Origin: a virus | DNA: 64,000 bases | IMG/VR virus record: IMGVR_UViG_3300034062_008235 | Span: 27,058-91,057 of that record | Direction: 5' to 3' (one strand) | Part shown: piece after piece, positions 25,181 through 33,858 of the stretch | How the letters are laid out: each line of letters starts with the position of its first letter | Numbering within the stretch: position 1 is the first letter of the stretch | Position numbers and translations under genes: made by a program | The notes under the pieces: generated by a model | What the model was told of the DNA's origin: nothing | Databases searched by the model: none | The model's input: only the letters and a program-made list of their open reading frames with translations

Positions 25181-25549
25181 ATGATACAAATCGGTTTCCA
25201 TAATGTTGCTGAATTAATTTTTCAAAATAATTTAGTAAAAAGTTCATTGCCAAAATATAAACATCTTTTTGATTCATGGGAATTAGCACAAAAAATTCCT
25301 CAAATGCGCAGTTTAGGAATACGATCTATTTTGGATTTCATTAATACGATTACAGACAAGGATATAGAAGCAATATCAGAGATATTTAAATTTCCAATTG
25401 AAATTATGAAAATGGAACTTGGATCTTACAAAAATGTTATTGGAAATATTGAAGATTTTGAATTACAACTACCTCTTAATATTAATGTGAATGATATGTG
25501 CCTTTATAGAAAAGGCGACAAGATATCTGTTCTAATAACAACGGGGTGA
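25181..25549 (+). CDS. Hypothetical protein
   Basis: A 122-residue, mostly helical soluble protein with a beta-rich last third (LPLNINVNDMCLYRKGDKIS). GGAG lies nine bases before the ATG. It starts a run of four closely spaced rightward genes, two of which overlap or nearly touch. No family recognised. Confidence 0.6.
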   Translation: MIQIGFHNVAELIFQNNLVKSSLPKYKHLFDSWELAQKIPQMRSLGIRSILDFINTITDKDIEAISEIFKFPIEIMKMELGSYKNVIGNIEDFELQLPLNINVNDMCLYRKGDKISVLITTG

Positions 25550-25551
25550 TT

Positions 25552-25866
25552 ATGTTTGACATCGTTCTTTGGGTCTTTGGTTCTATTGGCATGACCAACA
25601 TTATTGTTGAGTCAGATATTGGCAGAGCTTTTAAAGACTTGATTAAGCCCTACATCTGGACGTTCCTGATGAAAGGTCTTAATTGCTATCAATGTACAGG
25701 TTTCTGGGCAGGAATGTTCACAACAACACTTATGTACGTTTTCAATGAATGGGATTGGCATAAGCTTCCTTTGATATTCCTTGGTGGATGTGCAACTAGT
25801 TTCTTCGCAACTTTCTGCGCATTTTATCAAACTTACTTAGAAGCTAACAGTATGATTTCGGATTAA
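25552..25866 (+). CDS. Small membrane protein, DUF1360-like
   Basis: A 104-residue protein with two or three hydrophobic segments (about 3-20, 40-60 and 70-95) and a conserved-looking NCYQCTGFWAGM motif between them, the CxxCxGFW signature I associate with the DUF1360 phage and bacterial family. GGGGTGATT precedes ATG 25552; it starts three bases after the previous stop. Likely inner membrane; role unknown. Confidence 0.65.
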   Translation: MFDIVLWVFGSIGMTNIIVESDIGRAFKDLIKPYIWTFLMKGLNCYQCTGFWAGMFTTTLMYVFNEWDWHKLPLIFLGGCATSFFATFCAFYQTYLEANSMISD

Positions 25867-25868
25867 CA

Positions 25869-26084
25869 ATGCATACAATTTGTGATAACTGTGGTAAAAA
25901 ATATCTTGAAAAAGATCTTGAGAAATTAGTAAAAATTTCAAGATCAGAAATTCAAAATATTGTTATGGAAAAAGAAACAGATAAAGAGAAATTTGTTAAA
26001 CAAAACACTCTTTATAGATGTGTAAGCTGTGGTCATGCTTTAAGGGGAAAGAAAAATGAGCGATCAAGATCAGAAACAATCTAA
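25869..26084 (+). CDS. Small zinc-ribbon protein
   Basis: A 71-residue protein with two CxxC pairs, CDNC at 5-8 and CVSC at 51-54, separated by a Lys/Glu helix, so a zinc ribbon split by a helical insert. The basic tail KKNERSRS may bind nucleic acid. The end overlaps the next gene by 29 bases. Function unknown. Confidence 0.6.
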   Translation: MHTICDNCGKKYLEKDLEKLVKISRSEIQNIVMEKETDKEKFVKQNTLYRCVSCGHALRGKKNERSRSETI

Positions 26085-26460
26085 AGCATATGTTAGCTTG
26101 ATGGATATCAAAGCTGCTATGAAAGATGAAAACTTTCGTAGCAAGTTACCAGAATCATTGAATCCAGAAATTGAAAAATTTATCAACAATCCTAGTTGTT
26201 CTTGTAATGTGCCATTATACAAGAAGATTATAAAAGAAGCAAAAGATCAAGTTCTTGCTTACTTTCCGGGCAAAGAAGTCATGTCCCAAGAAGAAGAAAT
26301 TGAACGCCTTTCTAAAAACAATTGGCGTGTTATCAATTGCTCAATTGGTGACCTTGAAAAAGAAATGAAAAAACTTCCTCACGGTCGTAAACAAATAGCT
26401 ATTACAAGATACGAAGATCAAGTAACAATTGTTATCAATGAACTTGATAATTTGTATTGA
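26056..26460 (+). CDS. Hypothetical protein
   Basis: A 134-residue charged protein: helical N-half, a CSC motif near residue 52, and a C-terminal strand-helix-strand (RVINCSIGDLEKEMKKL, then ITRYEDQVTIVINEL). AAGGGGA precedes the ATG. Its stop directly abuts the stop of the convergent gene. No family recognised. Confidence 0.6.
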   Translation: MSDQDQKQSKAYVSLMDIKAAMKDENFRSKLPESLNPEIEKFINNPSCSCNVPLYKKIIKEAKDQVLAYFPGKEVMSQEEEIERLSKNNWRVINCSIGDLEKEMKKLPHGRKQIAITRYEDQVTIVINELDNLY

Positions 26461-27228
26461 TTATATCATCGTATCATACTTTAATATTAATGTTTTTATG
26501 TTAGATAGCATTTTATTAGGATGATTTTTATGCATGCTTGGAATCATTGGCATAAAGTCATAAATATCTCTATGAAATGCCATTTCTAAAGCTTTTTCAT
26601 AATATATTTTTGCATCCATAAAAAGATTCATTTCATATAAGTAATCTCCCCACAAGTTGATCAATTCTATAAAAGAAGGATATTTTTCAATTATAGAATT
26701 GATCAAGTCTATAAGCTCTTGATTATGATGGCTTGCTTTTAATTTTTCAAATACATATTGATAGATTATAAATAATTCGTTTAATTCAATGTCATTAGAG
26801 AAAATATATTCTTGTAATTTTACTAACAAGTTTCCTTTGGGCAAATATAAATTACACCATTCTTCATCAAACCTTTTCACATTGGTAAAAGAACTCTTTA
26901 TAAATATTTTAGAAACTTCTGGAATTTTAGCGTTGCTTCTTTTCGTCTTAACTATCCATTTATCCACAATTAGATTGTGATGAGATTTAAATATCTCTTC
27001 TTCATCCCAAAAAAGAATTTCTTCATCTGGATACAATAAGAAAAAGAATTCACCTTCATAGAACAATTCTAATTCAGGAAAAATATTTCTTTTGCTTTTT
27101 AATAAGTTCAAAGATTTAATTGTTTTGTCAAAAGTAAAAAAAGATTTATTTGCTATATGTGAGAATTTATTCACACATATTTCTTTTTCTTCTAAAGAAT
27201 CAACTATGATTGCACAATTTATTTTCAT
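26461..27228 (-). CDS. TPR-like protein, function unknown
   Basis: A 255-residue protein. The N-half is an alpha/beta region (INCAIIVDSLEEKE start, FFFLLYPDEEILFWDEEE later); residues 150-235 form helical pairs with a TPR-like repeat (WGDYLYEMNLFMDAKIYYEK). The glycosyltransferase-like gene at 41884 also contains TPRs, so an accessory glycosylation role is possible but unproven. No ribosome site; a CTATATT-type box lies in the 22-base spacer shared with gp55. Confidence 0.6.
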   Translation of the reverse strand: MKINCAIIVDSLEEKEICVNKFSHIANKSFFTFDKTIKSLNLLKSKRNIFPELELFYEGEFFFLLYPDEEILFWDEEEIFKSHHNLIVDKWIVKTKRSNAKIPEVSKIFIKSSFTNVKRFDEEWCNLYLPKGNLLVKLQEYIFSNDIELNELFIIYQYVFEKLKASHHNQELIDLINSIIEKYPSFIELINLWGDYLYEMNLFMDAKIYYEKALEMAFHRDIYDFMPMIPSMHKNHPNKMLSNIKTLILKYDTMI

Positions 27229-27250
27229 AGATTCACACTATATTTCTAAT
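27229..27250. promoter_or_regulatory. Divergent late-type promoter before gp55
   Basis: A 22-base spacer contains CACTATATTTC. Neither flanking ATG has a ribosome binding site. Confidence 0.4.
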
Positions 27251-27739
27251 ATGAGTAACCATTATCTTGATAACAAATACCTTGAAAAAAACATTATAGA
27301 TTTCCAACAAGCTAAAAAGAATAAAAGAAAATATGAATTGTTTCGTCAAGATTACGAAATCCATAAAAAGAATACTGATAAAATTACCCTACAACTAGAT
27401 GAGGATAAAATTATTCAAAATGAAAAAATATTAAAACAAAGTCAAGATAATTTGGCAAAAGAATTTTTCACTTTAGCAGAAAATATCGTTCGATTTAGAA
27501 ATTTTCAAAAAATTGATTACGATGACGCTGTGCAAGAAGGCGTATTTATATGTTTTTCTAAAATCGAACGGTTTGATCCACATCGTGGAAGTAAAGCATT
27601 TAATTTTTTAACCACATGCCTAATACATCACTTAAGACAAATTTACAGATCAAACAAAAATTTCGAAGAACTTAAGAAAAGATATCAAGAATTTTACTTT
27701 GCAAAGATAAGTAGAGAAATTCCTATTAAAAGAATTTGA
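27251..27739 (+). CDS. 55: gp55-like late sigma factor
   Basis: Directs host RNA polymerase to late promoters. ATG 27251 is chosen because the resulting start YLDNKYLEKNIIDF lines up with the T4 gp55 start (YVNNKELLQAIIDW type); longer frames run into the divergent gene. Sigma region 2 is clear near residues 85-135: DYDDAVQEGVFICFSKIERF, then FDPHRGSKAFNFLTTCLIHH and LRQIYRSNKNF. At 162 residues it is near T4 gp55 (185) and likewise lacks regions 3-4. It probably reads the TATATA-type boxes found here. Confidence 0.85.
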   Translation: MSNHYLDNKYLEKNIIDFQQAKKNKRKYELFRQDYEIHKKNTDKITLQLDEDKIIQNEKILKQSQDNLAKEFFTLAENIVRFRNFQKIDYDDAVQEGVFICFSKIERFDPHRGSKAFNFLTTCLIHHLRQIYRSNKNFEELKKRYQEFYFAKISREIPIKRI

Positions 27740-27768
27740 TTTTAATTCAATTTGATGTATATTTAAAT

Positions 27769-27785
27769 TTAGCTTACTAAGCTAA
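27769..27785. promoter_or_regulatory. 17-bp palindrome upstream of 27808
   Basis: TTAGCTTACTAAGCTAA is perfectly symmetric about one base. It lies 23 bases before the ATG, between gp55 and the 91-residue gene. It could be an operator or leader hairpin. Confidence 0.45.
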
Positions 27786-27807
27786 CTTTGATTTTTAGGA
27801 GATTTAT

Positions 27808-28083
27808 ATGAAGAATAGGTTTTTAGAAAGTATCGAAAACGGAGAACTTCTTACCATTCTTGAAAAAAGTTATCTTAAAGAAAAAATTGGTTTGTTGCTT
27901 TCAAACGAGAACCTAGTTTATACTAAAAAAGGCAGACTTAATAAGTCTGGCGCTTGTCGAATTCTTAGTATGAAAAATAAAGAATTAGAAACATTTCTTG
28001 AAGAATGTCGTAAGGTTCTTGAAGTAGATCAATTTCTCGAACCAGATGAATATAAAAAATTACAAGAAGATAATGGCGAATAA
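27808..28083 (+). CDS. Small helical protein next to gp55
   Basis: A 91-residue protein with AGGAG nine bases before the ATG. Helical throughout; residues 40-65 (KKGRLNKSGACRILSMKNKE) could form a helix-turn-helix. Position next to gp55 makes a late-transcription cofactor (gp33 role) conceivable, but no sequence resemblance to gp33 was seen. Stop abuts that of the convergent tube gene. Confidence 0.55.
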   Translation: MKNRFLESIENGELLTILEKSYLKEKIGLLLSNENLVYTKKGRLNKSGACRILSMKNKELETFLEECRKVLEVDQFLEPDEYKKLQEDNGE

Positions 28084-28665
28084 CTAAGGCATCATATATG
28101 ATGATGCTAAATTTATTAATCTCCTGCTGCATGGTTCCCAATATGCTCTATCATATCTGATATCCATTACCACTCTCATAGGCTGATCAGATGTCATATC
28201 AGTGCCACCAAAGTCAACAGAAGATGGATATGCATTTACATAATTCCATGCCTCTAAAGCAAAACCGCAACCATCTAACATAAATATTTGTATGTCTCTT
28301 TTAAAATTGTTAGCGATGGCACCAAAATAACTCGCACCCGTTTGACCTCTAAAAGCATTTCTTTGTACCGAGTAAATCGAATTAATCCAATTCAAAGCAG
28401 GATTAGTTGCAGCTACATCATACAATGTTACTTGAATAGGCTTCCACTCAGGCTTAGCAGCATAAAACACAGTTTCCATTAAATGTGGGACATCAAATTC
28501 TTTAAAAGACACACTAGGTCTAGCAGCTTTTTCTTCTATTAAAACTTTATTGTAAACACGGGTTGAACTATTTCCAACATGCGTGACATTAGGAATATGT
28601 AACACAAAACGGTTTTGCTTCTTAAATGTAGTATAAGAAGCAAAACCTACACCCATCTTAGGCAT
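28084..28665 (-). CDS. 19: Tail tube protein, gp19 family (copy 1)
   Basis: Forms or caps the inner tail tube. The 193-residue chain shares with its neighbour 28681 the order: N-terminal basic FKKQNRFVLHI strand, ARPSVSFKE, TLYDVA, a WINSIY helix, MLDGCGFALEAW, YPSSVDFGGTD and MDIRYDRAYWE. This is the gp19 fold; T4 also has the related gp54 at the baseplate end of the tube. Which copy is the bulk tube protein cannot be told. AAAGGA precedes the ATG. Confidence 0.82.
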   Translation of the reverse strand: MPKMGVGFASYTTFKKQNRFVLHIPNVTHVGNSSTRVYNKVLIEEKAARPSVSFKEFDVPHLMETVFYAAKPEWKPIQVTLYDVAATNPALNWINSIYSVQRNAFRGQTGASYFGAIANNFKRDIQIFMLDGCGFALEAWNYVNAYPSSVDFGGTDMTSDQPMRVVMDIRYDRAYWEPCSRRLINLASSYMMP

Positions 28666-28680
28666 AATCGATTTTATCCT

Positions 28681-29340
28681 TTATAAATTAGCACCCAAAC
28701 CAGTACCGCAAACAGGAGTGTTGCACAATTCAGGAGCAGCTGTTGCACAATTGTTTTCATACTTAGCATATGAATATCTAAGAGTCATAACAATATTACA
28801 TTCAGCAGATTCACTATAATCAAGGTCACCAAAGTCGATACTCTTGGGCCAACAGTTTACTAAAGTCCACGTTTCTAAAACATAGCCACAACCATCAAGA
28901 AGAATAAGCTTGCCTGTTCCACCATAGCCAAAACCAGCACCAGTTGGATCTGTAGCGTAGCTTCTTTGAGTTGCAGATATTTCTGTCGAATTAGCAACGC
29001 CGTTCGCTGGAGCAGCAAAGTTATAAACTCTATTGACCCATCTTAAAAGATTTGAAATAGTTGGATCACCGGGAACAGCAACATCATAGTAAGTGAATTC
29101 TAGTTCACTAAATGTTGCTTTTCCGGGAAGCCAAGTCTTACCATTTAGAAAATTGATTTCAGCACTATCATCGATTTCTATTGATGGTCTTTTTGCTGAT
29201 TTTACATATTTACCAGAAACACCAAAACTGTTAGGACCACCACCACCGATATTTTCAACAGAAAACACCCAACGGTATTTTCGTTTAAAAGCTACGTTGT
29301 TTAGCGCCCCAATGCCCATATTATTGATTGTATTAGCCAT
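28681..29340 (-). CDS. 19: Tail tube protein, gp19 family (copy 2)
   Basis: A 219-residue paralogue of 28084, lying 15 bases upstream and just after the sheath gene. Matching segments: KRKYRWVFSVEN, AKRPSIEIDD, FTYYDVAVPGDP, LLRWVNRVY, LLDGCGYVLETW, WPKSIDFGDLDYS and TLRYSYAKYE. A Cys-containing tail follows. Position directly after gp18, as for T4 gene 19, makes it the more likely main tube subunit. AGGGAGG precedes the ATG. Confidence 0.85.
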   Translation of the reverse strand: MANTINNMGIGALNNVAFKRKYRWVFSVENIGGGGPNSFGVSGKYVKSAKRPSIEIDDSAEINFLNGKTWLPGKATFSELEFTYYDVAVPGDPTISNLLRWVNRVYNFAAPANGVANSTEISATQRSYATDPTGAGFGYGGTGKLILLDGCGYVLETWTLVNCWPKSIDFGDLDYSESAECNIVMTLRYSYAKYENNCATAAPELCNTPVCGTGLGANL

Positions 29341-29364
29341 TAATCCTCCCTTGTTTTTCTTTAA

Positions 29365-31752
29365 TTATGCTAATGTTCTTACTAAATTAAATTCGATAAA
29401 TATGAATTCGATAGCATAGACTGGCACAATACCTATTCTTGCTCTTAATTCATTTCTTGCGATTACATCTGATGTATTTAATTCATCATCACATTTAACT
29501 ACGAAATCTTGTGCCCCAGAATTTGCTACAAGCCTAGTAAGTATTTGAGAACAAGCGTTTATAAATGCAGACCTAGTTGCAGCATTATTTGGTTCAAACA
29601 AATAATTCTTTGAAATGCTCTTGATGCTTTTTTCAACATAGAACAACATTCTGCGGACATTGATTCTATCAAGAGCGGTTGGCGTTCTTTGAAGAGTCTT
29701 TTGTCCCCAAATTACAAATCCACCAACATCAGGATAACTAATAATTGGATTGATAGCGTTGTTATTGCCATACATTAAGTCACGTTCAGCTAATGAAGGT
29801 CTGCTGAACACATTATTGATATTTGGAACAACACCTCTAGTTAATCCAGCAGGAGCATACCAAGGACCAGAGATTGAATCGCTTTGACAAATTGCTGCTA
29901 GAACAGAGCCAGATGGTGGCACCCAAACACTGATATTATTGAAAGTATCAGTTATGTCCACCCAAGGGTAATACAAAGCAGCGAAATCAGTATCAAGTCT
30001 GGTATTGTTCAAAGGATGAACACCATTTTGCCAATTAACGATTTCATTAACTGTAAGACCAAATGGAGGGTCAATAATTGCAAGAGCGTCTTGACGATAA
30101 GATTCACAAATATCAATTAGTACTCTTACAACTGCTGTTGAGCTTCTTCCCGGTGTTGCTATCAAGTCGATATCAACTTGTTCTGGTTCAGAGAAAGAAT
30201 AAAGACCAGTGCCTGCGGTTGGATTACCGATGATTAAATCATCTTGTGTGTCAGGATCAACTGGAATGCCATCAGTACCACCAGTTAATAATAAACCAGT
30301 TGTAGACGTATTAGCAGGAGGTGCAGTAACAGCAGTGTTATCTGAAACTCTGATAAAGTTACTAACTGTATTAAGATAAGACTCAACGTAGAAAGAAGAA
30401 AGTTGGTTCTTGGTTAGATTTCCCCAAGATTCAACTTGTTGTCCATTATTGTAGACCTGCATCTGGAATGTGCCATCATAAGGATTAGTTGTAATAATTA
30501 CTCTTGTCTGATTGCCTTCAATACCGGGACTATCAGCGAAAATAGTAAAACTCTTTGATCCACTGCTGTTTGCACCACCAGTTACTTTGCCAGCTTGTGC
30601 AGTTAAACCACTTCCAGTAGCTTTTACAGGAGAATCACCAGTAGCAGTAATATTGCTTATGCCAAAAATGCTATCCATTGAGCTTTCTGATTTAACAAGT
30701 ATTTTACTACCTGAACCATAAGCTAAAGTTGTAAGAACAATATGATCAGAACCATCATCGGAAGCTACAAAGCCACCAGTAAGAGAATCAATCTGGGTGT
30801 TGATTTCATCAACAACTTCGGCTGTTGTATAAGGACCATTGTTTAGAACTGATAGATCGATAATTTGAACAACATCATCGATATTAACATTTCCTGTTCC
30901 TGTTACAACTACTTGCAAAGCGTTAGCCAAATCAGTTGGATCTAATGTATCAAAATCCCAGCTGCCAGCAGAACCTGAAGATGGATAACGATTTGTAGAG
31001 CCAGTTAATTCTGCTTGGGTCATGCTAGTGCCAAGACCAACAATACTGTTTATTCCACCGTATATCGAATTCTGGTGGGAGACTAATTCAATAGAAGCTC
31101 CTACGCCGTAAGCCCAAGTAGACTTAACTCCTAAAGTTTCGCTTGTTGTTGCTACAAATTGAATTCCATCAATCGATGGATTAAGCTGAGAGTTTAGATA
31201 ATCCACAAGTTCTTCAAGTGTATAATCTGTTGGATAATCTGGATTTGTTGTTGGATCATTCTTAGGAACAATAAGAATTTTGCTTGCAAGAATATTATTT
31301 AGTTTCCAACTAAAATAACCATCTTCGACAAACTCAAAAGTTCCTCCAGCAACTGGTGTGATACTAGGAGTTCCAGTGCTTGAACCGATAATATCAACAA
31401 GTCCACCAGTAGATGGAACTAAAACTGAAGCAGAATTTGCTTGAGTATTACTAGTTGGATCTGTGTCCGCTACTCTGGTAATTACAACCTCACTCGAAAC
31501 CCTAAGAACTTGCTGTGCAGCATAGATCAAATAAGGATCACTTGTGTCAGGATGTGGATTACCAAATTTGGTAACAAGATCAGTCAAAGTTCTTACACTT
31601 GTTGGTGTGTTGATCGGACCCTTGCTAGCAAACCCAATTAAACCGACCTTATGAAAGCTTGTGGTTGGGCTAACAAAAGTGAAGTCGTTTTCTGTGATTC
31701 TCACAGAAGGGCTAATTGTGTTGCTTGCAGGAAAGCCTCGTAAAGTTGCCAT
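29365..31752 (-). CDS. 18: Contractile tail sheath protein gp18
   Basis: Subunit of the contractile sheath. The N-terminus (SVRITENDFTFVSPTTSFHK, then GLIGFASKGPINTPT) and the FGNPHPDTSDPYLIYAAQQ segment are typical of T4-like sheath proteins, as are the C-terminal VWGQKTLQRTPTALDRINVR-type region and the final strand. At 795 residues it exceeds T4 gp18 (659); extra Ser/Thr/Gly-rich beta domains lie between about 100 and 480. GAGGGAG precedes the ATG. Start of the sheath-tube-tube gene run. Confidence 0.9.
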   Translation of the reverse strand: MATLRGFPASNTISPSVRITENDFTFVSPTTSFHKVGLIGFASKGPINTPTSVRTLTDLVTKFGNPHPDTSDPYLIYAAQQVLRVSSEVVITRVADTDPTSNTQANSASVLVPSTGGLVDIIGSSTGTPSITPVAGGTFEFVEDGYFSWKLNNILASKILIVPKNDPTTNPDYPTDYTLEELVDYLNSQLNPSIDGIQFVATTSETLGVKSTWAYGVGASIELVSHQNSIYGGINSIVGLGTSMTQAELTGSTNRYPSSGSAGSWDFDTLDPTDLANALQVVVTGTGNVNIDDVVQIIDLSVLNNGPYTTAEVVDEINTQIDSLTGGFVASDDGSDHIVLTTLAYGSGSKILVKSESSMDSIFGISNITATGDSPVKATGSGLTAQAGKVTGGANSSGSKSFTIFADSPGIEGNQTRVIITTNPYDGTFQMQVYNNGQQVESWGNLTKNQLSSFYVESYLNTVSNFIRVSDNTAVTAPPANTSTTGLLLTGGTDGIPVDPDTQDDLIIGNPTAGTGLYSFSEPEQVDIDLIATPGRSSTAVVRVLIDICESYRQDALAIIDPPFGLTVNEIVNWQNGVHPLNNTRLDTDFAALYYPWVDITDTFNNISVWVPPSGSVLAAICQSDSISGPWYAPAGLTRGVVPNINNVFSRPSLAERDLMYGNNNAINPIISYPDVGGFVIWGQKTLQRTPTALDRINVRRMLFYVEKSIKSISKNYLFEPNNAATRSAFINACSQILTRLVANSGAQDFVVKCDDELNTSDVIARNELRARIGIVPVYAIEFIFIEFNLVRTLA

Positions 31753-31753
31753 T

Positions 31754-31981
31754 TTACTTTTCTCCCTCAGTCAAAATATTATTTGGTACATATCTAGTCT
31801 TGATAAGACCCATTTTTTCTACTCTTTCTATATATGCAGTAGACCTTTCATCTTCTAAATTATAAATATTTTTTTTACATCCGATACCCGGAATATTTAA
31901 AGTTGTAAAAGAATTTATTTTTTTCTTGCTCTTTATAACAAGTTGAACTGGATGCTTGCAAATGTTTGTTATTTCTATCAT
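31754..31981 (-). CDS. Small structural-type protein
   Basis: A 75-residue basic protein with a beta-rich first half and an ERSTAYIERVEKMGLI helix. Its ATG overlaps the stop of the gp15-like gene as ATGA, and its own stop is one base before the sheath ATG, so it is coupled with tail genes. Probably a minor tail or assembly protein. Confidence 0.6.
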   Translation of the reverse strand: MIEITNICKHPVQLVIKSKKKINSFTTLNIPGIGCKKNIYNLEDERSTAYIERVEKMGLIKTRYVPNNILTEGEK

Positions 31982-32976
31982 AATCGTGGTGCCATTTCCT
32001 CAATTTTAGCTATTACTTTGGTAATTTTATCTTCATCTACAGAATTTACCAAATCTGTTTTTACAACTTTGATCAAAGAATCATATATTTTTGCTGGCAT
32101 AGGAACGAATGTTTCTGCTGTTAAGCCAAATTGGAACTTTATTACTCTTTGAGCCGCATCGCCCGGTTCAGTATTAAGGTTACTAGCAATAGAATCCAAT
32201 TTAACAATCACTTCCTGCAAAACTCCTCTTACTTTTATGTACGCTACTAAACTGAATTTTGTAACTATTTGTTCAAATATTTGATTCATATCTTCTAATT
32301 GCATTGTCCAAACATACATTGTATAAGAAATATTAATAGGTATCCCTCTGCCAATCCCAAACAATGTAGACCTGTTCGAAAATTTTTCTGATTTATCAGG
32401 CTCTCTGCCTGTATAAGCATCCACATAACTCATTGCTTGATGATAAGTATATCTCTTAGTATCAAATTCATAACCAGTTGAGCTAATTGCCATCATGGGC
32501 AATATAATTCTGTCAACAACAAGTGTTTCATCTTTGCGAACATTTTTTTGCAGAATTGCAGCAACAGCTCTTTCTTGTGTTGCCCAAATTATTGGAACTT
32601 GAACTGCTTTTCCATCTTCATCAATTACAACAATATTTCTAAAAAGATCCATGACACCTTCGTCGGTGCCTCTTAATGCCTTTGAATATCGATAAATTGT
32701 ATTTTCGTTTAACTGACTAGCTGGCTCATTAACTATTTTTCCGGCTTGCATTGGATCACAGTTATTGGCTGATCCATTGCCAAGATTGTTGATAAAATTA
32801 TCTTGTAACCAGTCAGAAGCACCATTATTATTAACATTATTTTGATTATCAGGTTCCATGTGGCAATTCATGCCCGGAGGTGGATCAATATTATTGGAAA
32901 TATTTAATAAACTTGAATCTGGACAAGGATTAATTTGTTTTTCTTGGTGATTCATATTTTGCGCTGTGTTTGGCAT
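31978..32976 (-). CDS. 15: gp15-like tail terminator/sheath stabiliser
   Basis: Caps the tail so that it joins the head. After a disordered Asn/Pro/Gln-rich extension (1-90) the folded part has the gp15 pattern: FRNIVVIDEDGKAVQVPIIW, ATQERAVAAIL, an ILPMMAISSTGYEFDTKR strand and NISYTMYVWTMQLEDMNQIF with a following ILEQI-type helix. Length 332 against 272 in T4. No ribosome site precedes the ATG; TAAATAATT lies just upstream. It heads the sheath-tube operon. Confidence 0.78.
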   Translation of the reverse strand: MPNTAQNMNHQEKQINPCPDSSLLNISNNIDPPPGMNCHMEPDNQNNVNNNGASDWLQDNFINNLGNGSANNCDPMQAGKIVNEPASQLNENTIYRYSKALRGTDEGVMDLFRNIVVIDEDGKAVQVPIIWATQERAVAAILQKNVRKDETLVVDRIILPMMAISSTGYEFDTKRYTYHQAMSYVDAYTGREPDKSEKFSNRSTLFGIGRGIPINISYTMYVWTMQLEDMNQIFEQIVTKFSLVAYIKVRGVLQEVIVKLDSIASNLNTEPGDAAQRVIKFQFGLTAETFVPMPAKIYDSLIKVVKTDLVNSVDEDKITKVIAKIEEMAPRL

Positions 32977-33021
32977 AGAATTATTTAGTCTTATTTGTTT
33001 TAATTTTCACTGTAATAAGTT

Positions 33022-33858
33022 ATGGAAAATAAAACCAAAGTTATGTATCGCACTTACGGGACTAGTATTGCTCCTCGTAAAATCAAGATTGAAATCCCCG
33101 GTTTTGCTGGGGAAACAAACGATCATACCAATGGAAGTAAAGCTCAACCATTTCATTGCTTGCCATTTATAGATGGAAGTACCTATGGTCTAGAATTAGT
33201 ATATCACTTCAACACAACAACAATTGTTAAAAATGTAAAAGGAAAATTAATATTTGAAGGTGATTGGTCTAAAGAAAAATTAAATGTAAAATATTCAACC
33301 ATTCCACCTTTTGGTACATTTGCTGAAGGACATTACGGCTTTACGTCAAGTCTTGACATCATGCCTCCACCGGGACATATCGTCAGAATAGAACCACATC
33401 CAAGTTTTTATACAGACCCAACTTGGCAAACACCATGCGCTGTTCCCGGTCATATCCAAGGGGAATTTTGGAGTAGTATTTTCTTTGTAGTATTTAAAGC
33501 ACCTCTTGAAGGTCAACAGCAAATTTTTCAAAAAGGAAAACCTTATGCACAAATTTTCATTTTACCCAAAAAAGTAAATTATGAAATTGACGAAATGCCT
33601 GCTGAAATTAAAAAATCAAGAGAAAAAAGGAATGATATTATATTCAACAATAGAAGAAAAGTTGCTAAACATGTGTGGAAAGATAGTTTGAATCAAGAGT
33701 TTGATGACAAATATAAGCAATTAAAAACTATTTTTGAGAAAAAAGGAATTGCAGGTGTTGATGAATTTCTAGAAAAACTTGTAGCTTGCCCCGTGGTTAA
33801 AGGCAAGCTACGATATAAATTGGTAAATTATAATAAATTAAATAAACGCAAACCTTAG
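33022..33858 (+). CDS. Conserved-looking hypothetical protein
   Basis: A 278-residue protein. The first 190 residues are beta-rich with PFHCLPFIDGSTYGLELVYH, PPPGHIVRIEPHPSFY and CAVPGHIQGEFWSSIFF; it looks like a compact enzymatic or jelly-roll domain, possibly of the DUF6065 family, which I recall only loosely. The C-terminal 80 residues are a basic helical tail. No ribosome site; TAATAAGTT lies just before the ATG. Its end overlaps the next convergent gene by four bases. Confidence 0.6.
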   Translation: MENKTKVMYRTYGTSIAPRKIKIEIPGFAGETNDHTNGSKAQPFHCLPFIDGSTYGLELVYHFNTTTIVKNVKGKLIFEGDWSKEKLNVKYSTIPPFGTFAEGHYGFTSSLDIMPPPGHIVRIEPHPSFYTDPTWQTPCAVPGHIQGEFWSSIFFVVFKAPLEGQQQIFQKGKPYAQIFILPKKVNYEIDEMPAEIKKSREKRNDIIFNNRRKVAKHVWKDSLNQEFDDKYKQLKTIFEKKGIAGVDEFLEKLVACPVVKGKLRYKLVNYNKLNKRKP

